Part shown: positions 16,860-24,932 of the stretch, piece by piece
How positions within the stretch are numbered: the stretch's first letter is position 1
Layout: each line of letters opens with the position of its first letter
Assembly (NCBI RefSeq): GCF_030683065.1
Contig: NZ_JAUXMX010000062.1
Location: 1-64,000 of the forward strand
Origin: Pseudomonas sp.
GTDB lineage: Bacteria; Pseudomonadota; Gammaproteobacteria; Pseudomonadales; Pseudomonadaceae
DNA: 64,000 nt
Reading direction: 5' to 3'
Notes under the pieces: generated by a model
What the model saw: only the letters and a program-made list of their open reading frames with translations
Databases searched by the model: none
Told to the model about the DNA's origin: nothing
Translations under genes and position numbers: made by a program

Positions 16860-17582
16860 TCAGGACTGCGCTGCCATGATCTCTTCCAGCTTCAAGCCGG
16901 TCAGGCCATGAATGGTGCGCCACAGGTAATAGAAGATCGCCATCAGCATGATCATCGACGGGATGGCGATCATCGGATAGCTGAGCAGGTTCATCCGCCC
17001 CAGTTCCTCATTGAAGGCCTCGCTGCCGGATGGGCTGATCACGATCCACTTGGCCAGCACATAGTTCATCGCCGAGGAAAAGAAGAAGGTGCCACTCAGC
17101 CAGTAGGTGGCGGTCAGCAGGCGGGTTTCGAAGTGCTGGGTATGGCCGCCCTGTTCCAGGCGCTCATGAATCTTGTCGACATTGAGCACGTTCTTGTTGA
17201 ACAGCAGGGTGCGGATCAGCGGGTAGCGGGTGCGGGTCGACACCAGCACGGCAATACCGATCAAGCCGGGAATCGCCGCTTCCTTGATCGCCAGCCACTG
17301 GTTGTCGAGCTTGAGCAGGCCGATGCCACCGGTCAGCAGTACGCTGATCAGGCCAAGCAGGGCGATGAAATTGAATTTGCGGTACTTGATCAGCTCGAAC
17401 GTGCCCCAGCCGAGGGGGAACGCCAGCGCGAGGATCAGCGCACCATCGGCGCCGAGGTTGGATTCACCGCTGAGCTTCATGAGAATCAGTGAAGGAATCA
17501 GGATGCTGATCAGCAAATCCACAAACGGGCGGGGCTTGTGTGTGGCGGTCGAGCGGTGTGTGGTATCGGTCATGTCGTTCAT
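16860..17582 (-). CDS. VC0807-family polytopic membrane protein
   Basis: A 240-residue protein with about six membrane helices and a conserved cytoplasmic loop, RTRYPLIRTLLFNKNVLNVD. It matches the uncharacterised VC0807 family from memory; it is sometimes mislabelled as an MFS transporter. I use the ATG at 17582; another ATG at 17573 is equally possible. Only 34 bases separate it from the YqaA-family gene, so they may be co-transcribed. No catalytic motif is visible. Confidence 0.7.
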   Translation of the reverse strand: MNDMTDTTHRSTATHKPRPFVDLLISILIPSLILMKLSGESNLGADGALILALAFPLGWGTFELIKYRKFNFIALLGLISVLLTGGIGLLKLDNQWLAIKEAAIPGLIGIAVLVSTRTRYPLIRTLLFNKNVLNVDKIHERLEQGGHTQHFETRLLTATYWLSGTFFFSSAMNYVLAKWIVISPSGSEAFNEELGRMNLLSYPMIAIPSMIMLMAIFYYLWRTIHGLTGLKLEEIMAAQS

Positions 17583-17877
17583 GGCGCAGGAATGAGTGCT
17601 GATCATCGCCTGCTTGAGCCTTGGCCGCCAGTCCGACTGTCGGTTGGACTGTGACAAGGTTGTGCCGGGCATTGCCGCTAGCGGGTCGCACGGGGTGGCG
17701 AAAATGCGCCATGCGGGCCATTATCTGGCGGCTATCCGCCACGTCTAGAGGCCTGTCAGGCGCTTACGCCACGCAGTGTCGAGTTGGCGGGATACTTGCT
17801 GCAGGTTATGCCTGCGCTTTCAGGCTGATGAGTCACCGCCTGATTCTTCGATTCAACCGTCGTTTGGACACTGTCAT

Positions 17878-18750
17878 ATGCCGATCATGCAGCGAGCTTC
17901 CCATCACGAACTACGCAGCGCCTTCCGTGCGCTATTAGCTGGCGACAGCTGTCAGCACAGCGCTTCGGTATTCGATCCGATGTCGGCACGAATTGCCGCC
18001 GATCTGGGCTTTGAGGTCGGCATCCTCGGCGGCTCGGTAGCCTCGTTGCAGGTGCTGGGTGCGCCAGACTTCGCCCTGATCACGCTCAGCGAGTTTGTCG
18101 AACAGGCCACTCGTATCGGTCGGGTCAGCCGCCTTCCAGTAATTGCCGATGCCGACCACGGCTACGGTAATGCACTCAATGTGATGCGCACCGTGGTCGA
18201 GTTGGAGCGCGCCGGGATTGCTGCCCTGACCATCGAGGACACCCTGTTACCCGCCCAGTTCGGGCGAAAATCCACCGACCTGATCAGCATCGATGAGGGC
18301 GTCGGCAAGATCCGCGCTGCGCTGCAGGCGCGGGTTGATCCGCAATTGGCGATCATCGCCCGCACCCACGCCGGAGTGCTTGAGGTCGACGAGGTGATCC
18401 GCCGTACTTGCGCCTACCAGGCCGCTGGCGCCGATGGCATCTGTATCGTCGGCGTCGAGGATTTTGATCACCTGGAACAGATCGCCGAGCCGCTGAGTAT
18501 TCCGCTGATGCTGGTCACCTACGGCAACCCGAGGTTGCGCGACAACGCCCGCCTGGCCGCACTTGGCGTGCGCATCGTGGTCAACGGCCATGCGGCCTAT
18601 TTTGCCGCGATCAAGGCCACTTACGATTGCCTGCGCGAACAGCGCGGCATCGATGCCTGCGACCTCAATGCCACCGAGCTGACCCACAAGTACACCCTGC
18701 CCGAGGAGTACCTGGCCTGGGCCGCGAAATTCATGGATGTACAGGAGTAG
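17878..18750 (+). CDS. Oxaloacetate decarboxylase (PEP mutase/isocitrate lyase superfamily)
   Basis: A 290-residue TIM-barrel enzyme. It matches what I recall of P. aeruginosa PA4872, a structurally solved oxaloacetate decarboxylase that cleaves oxaloacetate to pyruvate and CO2. Visible motifs: SVFDPMSARIA near the N-terminus, the metal-binding ADADHGYGN, the TIEDTLLP loop, and VVNGHAAY with the histidine that distinguishes this enzyme from lyases. A second ATG at 17887 would match the PA4872 start more closely. In PAO1 it neighbours the same DksA-like and urease genes. Confidence 0.88.
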   Translation: MPIMQRASHHELRSAFRALLAGDSCQHSASVFDPMSARIAADLGFEVGILGGSVASLQVLGAPDFALITLSEFVEQATRIGRVSRLPVIADADHGYGNALNVMRTVVELERAGIAALTIEDTLLPAQFGRKSTDLISIDEGVGKIRAALQARVDPQLAIIARTHAGVLEVDEVIRRTCAYQAAGADGICIVGVEDFDHLEQIAEPLSIPLMLVTYGNPRLRDNARLAALGVRIVVNGHAAYFAAIKATYDCLREQRGIDACDLNATELTHKYTLPEEYLAWAAKFMDVQE

Positions 18751-18826
18751 TACGACGGGCTGCACTTGAGATTCGCCGCGCGTGAGCGCATATCTCTGGG
18801 GTGACTAACTCTGGGAGGGCAAGCAG

Positions 18827-19093
18827 ATGGCTGGTGGCTGGGCAAATGACGGCGCAGTACAGGAGCAGATCGACAGCAGCATCGAGGACGCCATCCAGCG
18901 CGCCCGCAGTCAGCTGCCCAGTGGCGAGAGCCTGAGCGATTGCGAAGAATGCGATGCGCTCATTCCCGAGGCGCGACGCAAGGCGATACCCGGTGTGCGC
19001 CTGTGCGTGGCCTGCCAGACCGAGCACGACAAGGAACAAGCCAGGTTCAGCGGCTATAACCGCCGTGGCAGCAAGGACAGTCAGCTGCGTTGA
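18827..19093 (+). CDS. Short DksA/TraR-family C4 zinc-finger protein
   Basis: An 88-residue protein with an acidic helical N-terminus and the C4 zinc finger CEEC-x17-CVAC near residues 40-65. TraR/DksA relatives reach through the RNA polymerase secondary channel and mimic or assist ppGpp effects. This one lacks the long coiled coil of DksA and resembles the short TraR/YbiI type. The SD is GGGAGG, 8 bases before the ATG. It converges on ureC. Confidence 0.87.
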   Translation: MAGGWANDGAVQEQIDSSIEDAIQRARSQLPSGESLSDCEECDALIPEARRKAIPGVRLCVACQTEHDKEQARFSGYNRRGSKDSQLR

Positions 19094-19137
19094 GCTACCG
19101 TGCGGGGCTGCGCGCACCTGGCTCGTTACCGCTGTTT

Positions 19138-19163
19138 TCGGTGCGCACGGCGCACCCTACGGA
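19138..19163. repeat. GTGCGC/GCGCACCCTACG repeat
   Basis: GGTGCGCACGGCGCACCCTACG is a short palindromic unit in the gap between the DksA-like gene and ureC. Related units occur at 23800-23847, 50431-50508 and 53355-53375. Confidence 0.55.
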
Positions 19164-19187
19164 CGTCGATGCCTCAGAGCAGCTGTT

Positions 19188-20888
19188 TCAGAAAAGAAAA
19201 TAGCGTTGCGCCATCGGCAATACATCCGCCGGCTCGCACCAGAGCAACTGGCCATCGGCCTTGACCTGATAGTTTTGCGCGTCCACTTCGATGTTGGGTT
19301 GGTAGTCGTTGTGGATCAGGTCGCTCTTTTGCAAGGTGCGGCAGCCTTTGACCACGCCGATTTTCTTCTTCAGCCCCAACTGCTCGGGCACGCCGGCCTC
19401 GAAGGCCGCTTGGCTGATAAAGGTGAAACTGGTGGCGTGACGGCTGCCGCCGTAGCTGGCGAACATCGGTCGGTAATGCACCGGCTGCGGCGTGGGGATC
19501 GAGGCGTTGGCGTCGCCCATCAGGCTGGCCGCAATCGCCCCGCCCTTGAGAATCAGCGTCGGTTTGACCCCAAAGAACGCCGGACGCCAGAGCACCAGAT
19601 CGGCCCATTTACCCACTTCGATGGAACCCACTTCGTGGCTGATACCGTGGGTGATCGCCGGGTTGATGGTGTACTTGGCGATGTAGCGTTTAACCCGGAA
19701 GTTGCTGTTGCCCGGGCCGTCGCCTTCCAGCGGGCCGCGCTGCTTGTGCATCTTGTCGGCGGTCTGCCAAGTGCGGGTGATCACCTCGCCGACACGGCCC
19801 ATGGCCTGGCTGTCGGAGCTGATCATGCTTAACGCGCCGAGGTCATGCAGGATGTCTTCGGCGGCGATGGTTTCACGGCGGATGCGGCTTTCGGCAAAGG
19901 CCACGTCCTCGGCGATACTCGGGTCAAGGTGGTGGCAGACCATCAGCATGTCCAGGTGTTCGTCGATGGTGTTCTTGGTGAACGGCCGGGTCGGGTTGGT
20001 CGAGCTGGGCAGCACGTTGGGGAAGCCGCAGGCCTTGATGATGTCCGGCGCATGACCGCCACCGGCACCCTCGGTGTGGTAGGTGTGGATGGTGCGGCCC
20101 TTGAACGCGCCGAGGGTGGTTTCGACGAAGCCGGATTCGTTCAGCGTGTCGGTGTGGATGGCCACCTGCACATCGTACTGATCGGCCACGCTCAGGCAGT
20201 TGTCGATGGCGGCCGGGGTGGTGCCCCAGTCTTCGTGCAGCTTGAGGCCGATGGCGCCGGCCTTGACCTGCTCGATCAATGGCTCGGGCAAGGAGGCGTT
20301 GCCCTTGCCGGTAAAGCCCATGTTCATCGGGAAGGCGTCGGCGGCCTGCAGCATGCGCGCCATGTGCCACGGCCCTGGCGTGCAGGTGGTGGCGTTGGTG
20401 CCGGTGGCCGGCCCGGTGCCGCCGCCGATCATGGTCGTGACGCCGCTCATCAAGGCCTCTTCGATCTGCTGCGGGCAGATGAAGTGGATATGGCTGTCGA
20501 TGCCGCCGGCGGTGAGGATCATGCCTTCACCGGCGATCACTTCGGTACCGGCGCCGATGGCGATGGTCACGTCTGGCTGAATGTCCGGGTTACCGGCCTT
20601 GCCGATGGCGGCGATGCGACCGTCTTTGAGGCCAACGTCGGCTTTGACGATGCCCCAGTGGTCGATGATCAGCGCGTTGGTGATCAGCGTATCGACCACA
20701 TCGGCGGCGCACAATTGGCCCTGGCCCATGCCGTCGCGAATCACCTTGCCACCGCCGAATTTCACTTCTTCGCCATAGGTGGTGAAGTCTTTCTCAACCT
20801 CGATCCACAGCTCGGTGTCGGCCAGGCGCACCTTGTCGCCGACGGTGGGGCCGAACATGTCGGCATAGGCTTGGCGGGAAATTTTCAT
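19188..20888 (-). CDS. ureC: Urease alpha subunit
   Basis: A 566-residue nickel amidohydrolase, the catalytic subunit that hydrolyses urea to ammonia and carbamate. Landmarks: GGIDSHIHFICPQQ with the first nickel histidines, GLKLHEDWGTTP with the lysine that is carbamylated to bridge the nickels, HTYHTEGAGGGHAPD, and the active-site flap VCHHLDPSIAEDVAFAESRI. Full length and intact. It is the last gene of the urt-ure cluster, separated from ureB by a 139-base gap that holds a REP inverted repeat. The accessory genes ureEFG are not in the window. Confidence 0.97.
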   Translation of the reverse strand: MKISRQAYADMFGPTVGDKVRLADTELWIEVEKDFTTYGEEVKFGGGKVIRDGMGQGQLCAADVVDTLITNALIIDHWGIVKADVGLKDGRIAAIGKAGNPDIQPDVTIAIGAGTEVIAGEGMILTAGGIDSHIHFICPQQIEEALMSGVTTMIGGGTGPATGTNATTCTPGPWHMARMLQAADAFPMNMGFTGKGNASLPEPLIEQVKAGAIGLKLHEDWGTTPAAIDNCLSVADQYDVQVAIHTDTLNESGFVETTLGAFKGRTIHTYHTEGAGGGHAPDIIKACGFPNVLPSSTNPTRPFTKNTIDEHLDMLMVCHHLDPSIAEDVAFAESRIRRETIAAEDILHDLGALSMISSDSQAMGRVGEVITRTWQTADKMHKQRGPLEGDGPGNSNFRVKRYIAKYTINPAITHGISHEVGSIEVGKWADLVLWRPAFFGVKPTLILKGGAIAASLMGDANASIPTPQPVHYRPMFASYGGSRHATSFTFISQAAFEAGVPEQLGLKKKIGVVKGCRTLQKSDLIHNDYQPNIEVDAQNYQVKADGQLLWCEPADVLPMAQRYFLF

Positions 20889-20937
20889 GGGTTCGCCTTC
20901 AAATTCAATTGGGTTCGCAACCGTTCGCTGCGCTCAC

Positions 20938-21003
20938 TATCGCGGGCAAGCCCGCTCCTACAAGGGGAATGCGATTACTGTAGGAGCGGGCTTGCCCGCG
21001 ATA
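20938..21003. repeat. REP inverted pair between ureB and ureC
   Basis: A perfect 25-bp inverted repeat (20938-20962 and 20979-21003). Each arm itself contains the nested palindrome GCGGGCAAGCCCGC next to TCCTACA. This is the 'TGTAGGAGCGGGCTTGCC' REP family of Pseudomonas. It sits inside the operon and could affect the stability of the ureC message. Confidence 0.85.
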
Positions 21004-21027
21004 AGGCCATAGCAGACGCCTAAAAAT

Positions 21028-21333
21028 TTACAGATCGCCCATCACCCGGCCCGCGAAACCGAAGACGCGGCGATGACCCGCCAGGTCGACCAACTCCACT
21101 TCGCGGCTTTGCCCTGGCTCGAAGCGCACGGCGGTGCCGGCCGGGATATTCAGGCGCATGCCGCGGGTGCTGGCACGGTCAAAGCTCAGGGCATCATTGG
21201 TTTCAAAGAAGTGGTAGTGCGAGCCGACCTGAATCGGTCGGTCGCCGCTGTTGGCCACGGTCAAGCGGTGGGTACGACGGCCGGCATTCAGCTCGATTTC
21301 GCCGTCCTGGATCTGGTATTCGCCGGGGATCAT
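21028..21333 (-). CDS. ureB: Urease beta subunit
   Basis: A 101-residue structural subunit of urease with the family start MIPGEYQIQDGEIELN and the conserved GSHYHFFETN motif. Usual length for a separate beta subunit, as opposed to the UreAB fusion of Helicobacter. It follows the acetyltransferase gene by 7 bases. Confidence 0.97.
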   Translation of the reverse strand: MIPGEYQIQDGEIELNAGRRTHRLTVANSGDRPIQVGSHYHFFETNDALSFDRASTRGMRLNIPAGTAVRFEPGQSREVELVDLAGHRRVFGFAGRVMGDL

Positions 21334-21340
21334 CGCTGTT

Positions 21341-21835
21341 TCACTCCAGGTTCAGTTGCATAAAGGTGAGGTCCAGCCAACGGTCGAACTTGCGACCGAC
21401 CTGTGGCATCTGACCGCTGGTGACGAAGCCGAGGCGCTCATGCAGGCGGATCGAGGCGCTGTTGCCGCTCTCGATGGCCGCGACCATGACGTGCAGGCCG
21501 GCCGCTTGCGCACGTTCGATCAAGGCCTGCATCAGCAAGGGGCCGAGGCCCTGGCCGCGTTGGTCGCTGCGCACATACACCGAGTGCTCGACGGTGTGGC
21601 GAAAGCCCTCGATGCTGCGCCAGGTGCCGTAGCTGGCGTAGCCAAGCAGCTCGCCTGCGTCATTTTTTGCCACCAGTACGGGGAAACCTGCCGTATGGCG
21701 CTCGTTCAACCAGGCCTCGCGGTTGGCCAGGTCGACCTGGGTTTCGTTCCAGATAGCCGTGGTGTGCTGCACCGCATCGTTGTAGATGGCCAGGATGGCG
21801 GGTAGGTCGGCGGCGCTGGCGTCTTGGATAATCAT
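21341..21835 (-). CDS. GNAT N-acetyltransferase inside the urease operon
   Basis: A 164-residue GNAT-fold enzyme. The start MIIQDASAADLPAILAIYND, the acetyl-CoA loop DQRGQGLGPLLM and the C-terminal SIRLHERLGFV are characteristic. It resembles the phosphinothricin/methionine-sulfoximine acetyltransferases; P. aeruginosa has such a gene (PA4866) at the same place between ureA and ureB. The natural substrate in this setting is not certain. It is 2 bases from ureA and 7 from ureB, so it is translated from the same message. Confidence 0.9.
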   Translation of the reverse strand: MIIQDASAADLPAILAIYNDAVQHTTAIWNETQVDLANREAWLNERHTAGFPVLVAKNDAGELLGYASYGTWRSIEGFRHTVEHSVYVRSDQRGQGLGPLLMQALIERAQAAGLHVMVAAIESGNSASIRLHERLGFVTSGQMPQVGRKFDRWLDLTFMQLNLE

Positions 21836-21837
21836 GT

Positions 21838-22140
21838 TTATGCAATAGGTTGGTGGACGGTGACCAGCTTGGTGCCGTCGGGAAAGGTGGCCTCGACCTG
21901 GATATCCGGGATCATTTCCGGGATGCCTTCCATCACCTGATCGCGGCTCAGCAGGGTGGTGCCGAAGTGCATCAACTCGGCCACGGTGCGGCCGTCGCGG
22001 GCGCCTTCGAGCAGAGCAGCGGAGATGTAGGCCATGGCTTCCGGGTAGTTGAGTTTCACCCCACGTGCCAGGCGCCGTTCGGCCACCAGGCCGGCGGTAA
22101 AGATCAGCAGTTTGTCTTTTTCGCGAGGGGTTAAATCCAT
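21838..22140 (-). CDS. ureA: Urease gamma subunit
   Basis: A 100-residue structural subunit with the family start MDLTPREKDKLLIFTAGL and the conserved GTTLLSRDQVMEGIPEMI. It lies 3 bases behind ureD. Normal length. Confidence 0.97.
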   Translation of the reverse strand: MDLTPREKDKLLIFTAGLVAERRLARGVKLNYPEAMAYISAALLEGARDGRTVAELMHFGTTLLSRDQVMEGIPEMIPDIQVEATFPDGTKLVTVHQPIA

Positions 22141-22143
22141 CGG

Positions 22144-22983
22144 TCAGGTGCTCCAGATTCTTGGGGGGACGGCAGTGCGGCCGAGCAGGGCCGGGCGCAG
22201 CAAGTGCCAGAGTTGGATCAGCCAGGCGCGCGCGTGCAGCGTCTCGCTGGCCAGGCAGCGGGCGACCAGCAGGCCGGGTAATTGGCTCAGGTCGCCGCGC
22301 ACCGGGGTGCTGAGGGTACGACACTGTTCCAGTAGTTCGCTGTCGATTTCGCCGCTGATCAGCAGCGTGGCAAACACTGGCTGGCCGTCCAGGCCGATCG
22401 GCGAGTCGAGCAGGCCGTCGTCGCCGACCACGCGCTGACGCTCGTGCCAGAGCAGTTGGCCGTCGCGGCGGATATTCAGCTCGGCCTGGAAATGCCCGGC
22501 ATCGAAGCGTTCGCCGCTGGCTGGTCGGCCGAGCGCGACCACGTCCCAGTAGAGCAGCTTGGCGTCACCGAGCAACTCGATATCGGTGCGCAGTTCGGCC
22601 TGGGCGCCCGAGTAGACGATAGTCTCCTGGGGCAGCCATTCCAGAGTGGCCCCGGCTTCGACGCGCAGGTTGAGGCTCTGATAGGCAGGGCCCGCGGCGC
22701 GGTACCACTTGGCCGCGCCGGGGCTGGTCAGCTGCGCCCAGGCGTTAGTACCGACGGTGGTCGAGATATCCAGGCGATCACCGCCGGCGATGCCGCCGGG
22801 TGGGTGCACGATGATGTGTTGGCACACCTCTGGGCCTTCGGCATACAGATGTTTCTGCACCCGCAGCGGGCCTTTGTGGCGGCGCAGAGTCGGCCGCGTG
22901 CAATCGCCGTCGCGGCCATAGCCCAGCTCCAGCTCGGCGTGCCAGCTGGGGGTAAATACGGAGACGGGTACGGATGCGTTCAT
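22144..22983 (-). CDS. ureD: Urease accessory protein UreD
   Basis: A 279-residue metallochaperone scaffold (UreD/UreH family) that binds apo-urease and, with UreF and UreG, guides nickel insertion. Conserved pieces are HPPGGIAGGDRL, TTPGAAKWYR-like TSPGAAKWYR and the WLPQETIVY stretch. ATG at 22983. First gene of the ure part, separated from urtE by a 79-base gap that holds an inverted repeat. Confidence 0.94.
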   Translation of the reverse strand: MNASVPVSVFTPSWHAELELGYGRDGDCTRPTLRRHKGPLRVQKHLYAEGPEVCQHIIVHPPGGIAGGDRLDISTTVGTNAWAQLTSPGAAKWYRAAGPAYQSLNLRVEAGATLEWLPQETIVYSGAQAELRTDIELLGDAKLLYWDVVALGRPASGERFDAGHFQAELNIRRDGQLLWHERQRVVGDDGLLDSPIGLDGQPVFATLLISGEIDSELLEQCRTLSTPVRGDLSQLPGLLVARCLASETLHARAWLIQLWHLLRPALLGRTAVPPRIWST

Positions 22984-22994
22984 AGGGTCTTATC

Positions 22995-23054
22995 GTAGGG
23001 TGGATGACCAGCGGTTTGCTACGTGGTGGATGAGCTGCGCGTCATCCACCCTAC
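22995..23054. repeat. 14-bp inverted repeat of the GTAGGGTGGAT family
   Basis: GTAGGGTGGATGAC (22995-23008) is exactly inverted at 23041-23054. It lies between urtE and ureD. A relative, GGTGGATAA/TTATCCACCCTACG, is at 34534-34565. Confidence 0.8.
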
Positions 23055-23062
23055 AGTGCGTT

Positions 23063-23761
23063 TCATATGGCCACCAGCCCGCGCACGCCGTCGGTTTCCA
23101 TGGTCTCGCCCCGGCCCTGCTGGACGATCTCGCCGCGGCTCATCACCAGATACTGGTCGGCCAGCTCGGCGGCAAAGTCATAGAACTGCTCGACCAGCAA
23201 AATGGCCATATCGCCGCGTTCGGCGAGTTTCTTGATCACCACGCCGATCTCCTTGATCACCGAGGGCTGGATGCCTTCGGTGGGCTCGTCGAGGATCAGC
23301 AAGCGCGGTTTGCTCGCCAGCGCGCGGCCTATCGCAAGCTGTTGCTGCTGGCCACCGGAGAGGTCGCCGCCGCGGCGTTGCTTCATCTCGCGCAGCACCG
23401 GGAACAGTTCGTAGATAAATTCCGGAACCACCTTGGCTTCGCTGCCGGGGAAGCGTGACAAGCCCATCAGCAGATTTTCTTCCACGGTCAGGCGGCCGAA
23501 GATTTCCCGGCCCTGGGGCACGTAGGCGATGCCGGCGTGTACGCGCTGGTGCGGTTTGAAGGCGGTGATGGGCTGGCCTTCCCACTGCACTGCGCCCTCT
23601 TTGGCCGGGATCAGGCCCATCAGGCATTTCAGCAGGGTGGTCTTGCCCACGCCATTACGGCCGAGCAGGCAGGTGACTTCGCCGACCTTGGCCTCAAATG
23701 ACAGGCCACGCAGGATATGGCTGCCGCCGTAGTATTGATGCAGTTGTTGGACTTGCAGCAT
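23063..23761 (-). CDS. urtE: Urea ABC transporter ATP-binding protein UrtE
   Basis: A 232-residue ATPase of the LivF branch. Walker A GRNGVGKTT, signature LSGGQQQQLAIGRA, and Walker B LLILDEPTEGIQPS are intact. I start at the ATG at 23761, where GAGGT precedes by 7 bases. With UrtD it powers the UrtBC permease for high-affinity urea uptake. A 115-base gap with a GCGCACC repeat separates it from urtD. Confidence 0.95.
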   Translation of the reverse strand: MLQVQQLHQYYGGSHILRGLSFEAKVGEVTCLLGRNGVGKTTLLKCLMGLIPAKEGAVQWEGQPITAFKPHQRVHAGIAYVPQGREIFGRLTVEENLLMGLSRFPGSEAKVVPEFIYELFPVLREMKQRRGGDLSGGQQQQLAIGRALASKPRLLILDEPTEGIQPSVIKEIGVVIKKLAERGDMAILLVEQFYDFAAELADQYLVMSRGEIVQQGRGETMETDGVRGLVAI

Positions 23762-23799
23762 GTTTTTACCTCGTTGTTCTGTGCTGTCGCGATCGTTTC

Positions 23800-23847
23800 G
23801 GTGCGCGCGGCGCACCCTACGGGTGGTGCCGCGTGCGTAGGGTGCGC
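23800..23847. repeat. GCGCACCCTACG inverted repeat between urtD and urtE
   Basis: GCGCACCCTACG (23810-23821) is perfectly inverted at 23836-23847, with an additional GGTGCGCGC arm on the left. Same family as 19138, 50431 and 53355. Confidence 0.7.
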
Positions 23848-23876
23848 AGGGCCGCCTAGGCTGTGCGCACTGGCCC

Positions 23877-24728
23877 TCAACGACCGAGATAAACCTCGAT
23901 CACCCGCTCATCGTTCTGCACCTGTTCCAGCGAGCCTTCGGCCAGCACGCTGCCTTGGTGCAGCACGGTGACGTGGTCGGCGATGGCGCCGACAAAGCCC
24001 ATGTCGTGCTCGACCACCATCAGCGAGTGTTTGCGTGCCAGCGATTTGAACAGCTCGGCGGTGAACTCGGTTTCGGCGTCGGTCATGCCCGCCACCGGCT
24101 CATCGAGCAGCAACAGTTGCGGGTCTTGCACCAGCAGCATGCCGATCTCCAGGAACTGCTTCTGGCCGTGGGACAGCAGCCCTGCCGGGCGCAGGCGCGA
24201 GGCGTTGAGCTTGATGGTCTGCAGCACCTCGTCGATACGGTCTTGCTGCTCGCCGCTGAGTTTGGCACGCAGGCTGGCCCACACCGACTTGTTGGTTTTC
24301 TGCGCCAGTTCGAGGTTCTCGAACACGCTCAGCGCCTCGAACACCGTGGGCTTCTGGAACTTGCGGCCGATGCCGGACTGGGCAATTTCCACCTCGCTCA
24401 TCTGCGTCAGGTCGAGGGTTTCGCCGAAGTAGGCAACGCCGTTGTCGGGGCGGGTCTTGCCGGTGATCACGTCCATCATGGTGGTCTTGCCGGCGCCATT
24501 GGGGCCGATGATGCAGCGCAGTTCACCGACGCCGATATACAGGGTCAGGTTGGTCAGGGCCTTGAAACCATCGAAGCTGACGTTGATGTCTTCCAGGGTC
24601 AGGATGGTGCCGTGGCGCACGTTCAGGCCCTTGTTGGCCAGGGTGCTGGCGCCAATCGCATCGCGGCCGCTACCGGCCGGATCAAAAGCGGGTTCGAGCA
24701 TTATTTCGGGGGCTGGAGTGGCGCGCAT
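23877..24728 (-). CDS. urtD: Urea ABC transporter ATP-binding protein UrtD
   Basis: A 283-residue LivG-type ATPase. Walker A GPNGAGKTT near 80, the variant signature LSHGQKQFLEIGML, and Walker B LLLLDEPVAGMTDAE are present. The N-terminal 45 residues are an extension rich in Pro/Ala. Two adjacent ATG codons (24731, 24728) follow AGGAG; the second has the better spacing. Paired with UrtE. Confidence 0.94.
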   Translation of the reverse strand: MRATPAPEIMLEPAFDPAGSGRDAIGASTLANKGLNVRHGTILTLEDINVSFDGFKALTNLTLYIGVGELRCIIGPNGAGKTTMMDVITGKTRPDNGVAYFGETLDLTQMSEVEIAQSGIGRKFQKPTVFEALSVFENLELAQKTNKSVWASLRAKLSGEQQDRIDEVLQTIKLNASRLRPAGLLSHGQKQFLEIGMLLVQDPQLLLLDEPVAGMTDAETEFTAELFKSLARKHSLMVVEHDMGFVGAIADHVTVLHQGSVLAEGSLEQVQNDERVIEVYLGR

Positions 24729-24833
24729 CATTGCTCTCCTGTGGAAGTCGTTATGAACGCGTCGCGACAAGGCGCACGGAGCGCAGCGACGAGACAGTAC
24801 GAATGTGTACGGCGAGGAGCGAGCACCGTGTCA

Positions 24834-24903
24834 CGGACTCGCCGGGAGCGAGTCCGGACAGCTTCAGCTGGCCCGCAGGGCGTCTGCCAGGGATGGCAGA
24901 CGC
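24834..24903. repeat. Two perfect 9-bp hairpins in the urtC-urtD gap
   Basis: CGGACTCGC/GCGAGTCCG (24834-24842, 24848-24856) and GCGTCTGCC/GGCAGACGC (24880-24888, 24895-24903) stand side by side with 5- and 6-base loops. The 204-base gap is unusually long for this operon. The hairpins could mark an RNA processing or stability site that sets the permease to ATPase ratio (inference). Confidence 0.7.
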
Positions 24904-24932
24904 AACGCCGCAGATGGAATGCGCAGCAGCGG

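Noticed and set aside
19845..21023. A 392-codon Gly/Val/Asp-rich frame antisense to ureC
   Set aside because: Its composition is that of an antisense frame, and it runs through the REP repeat.
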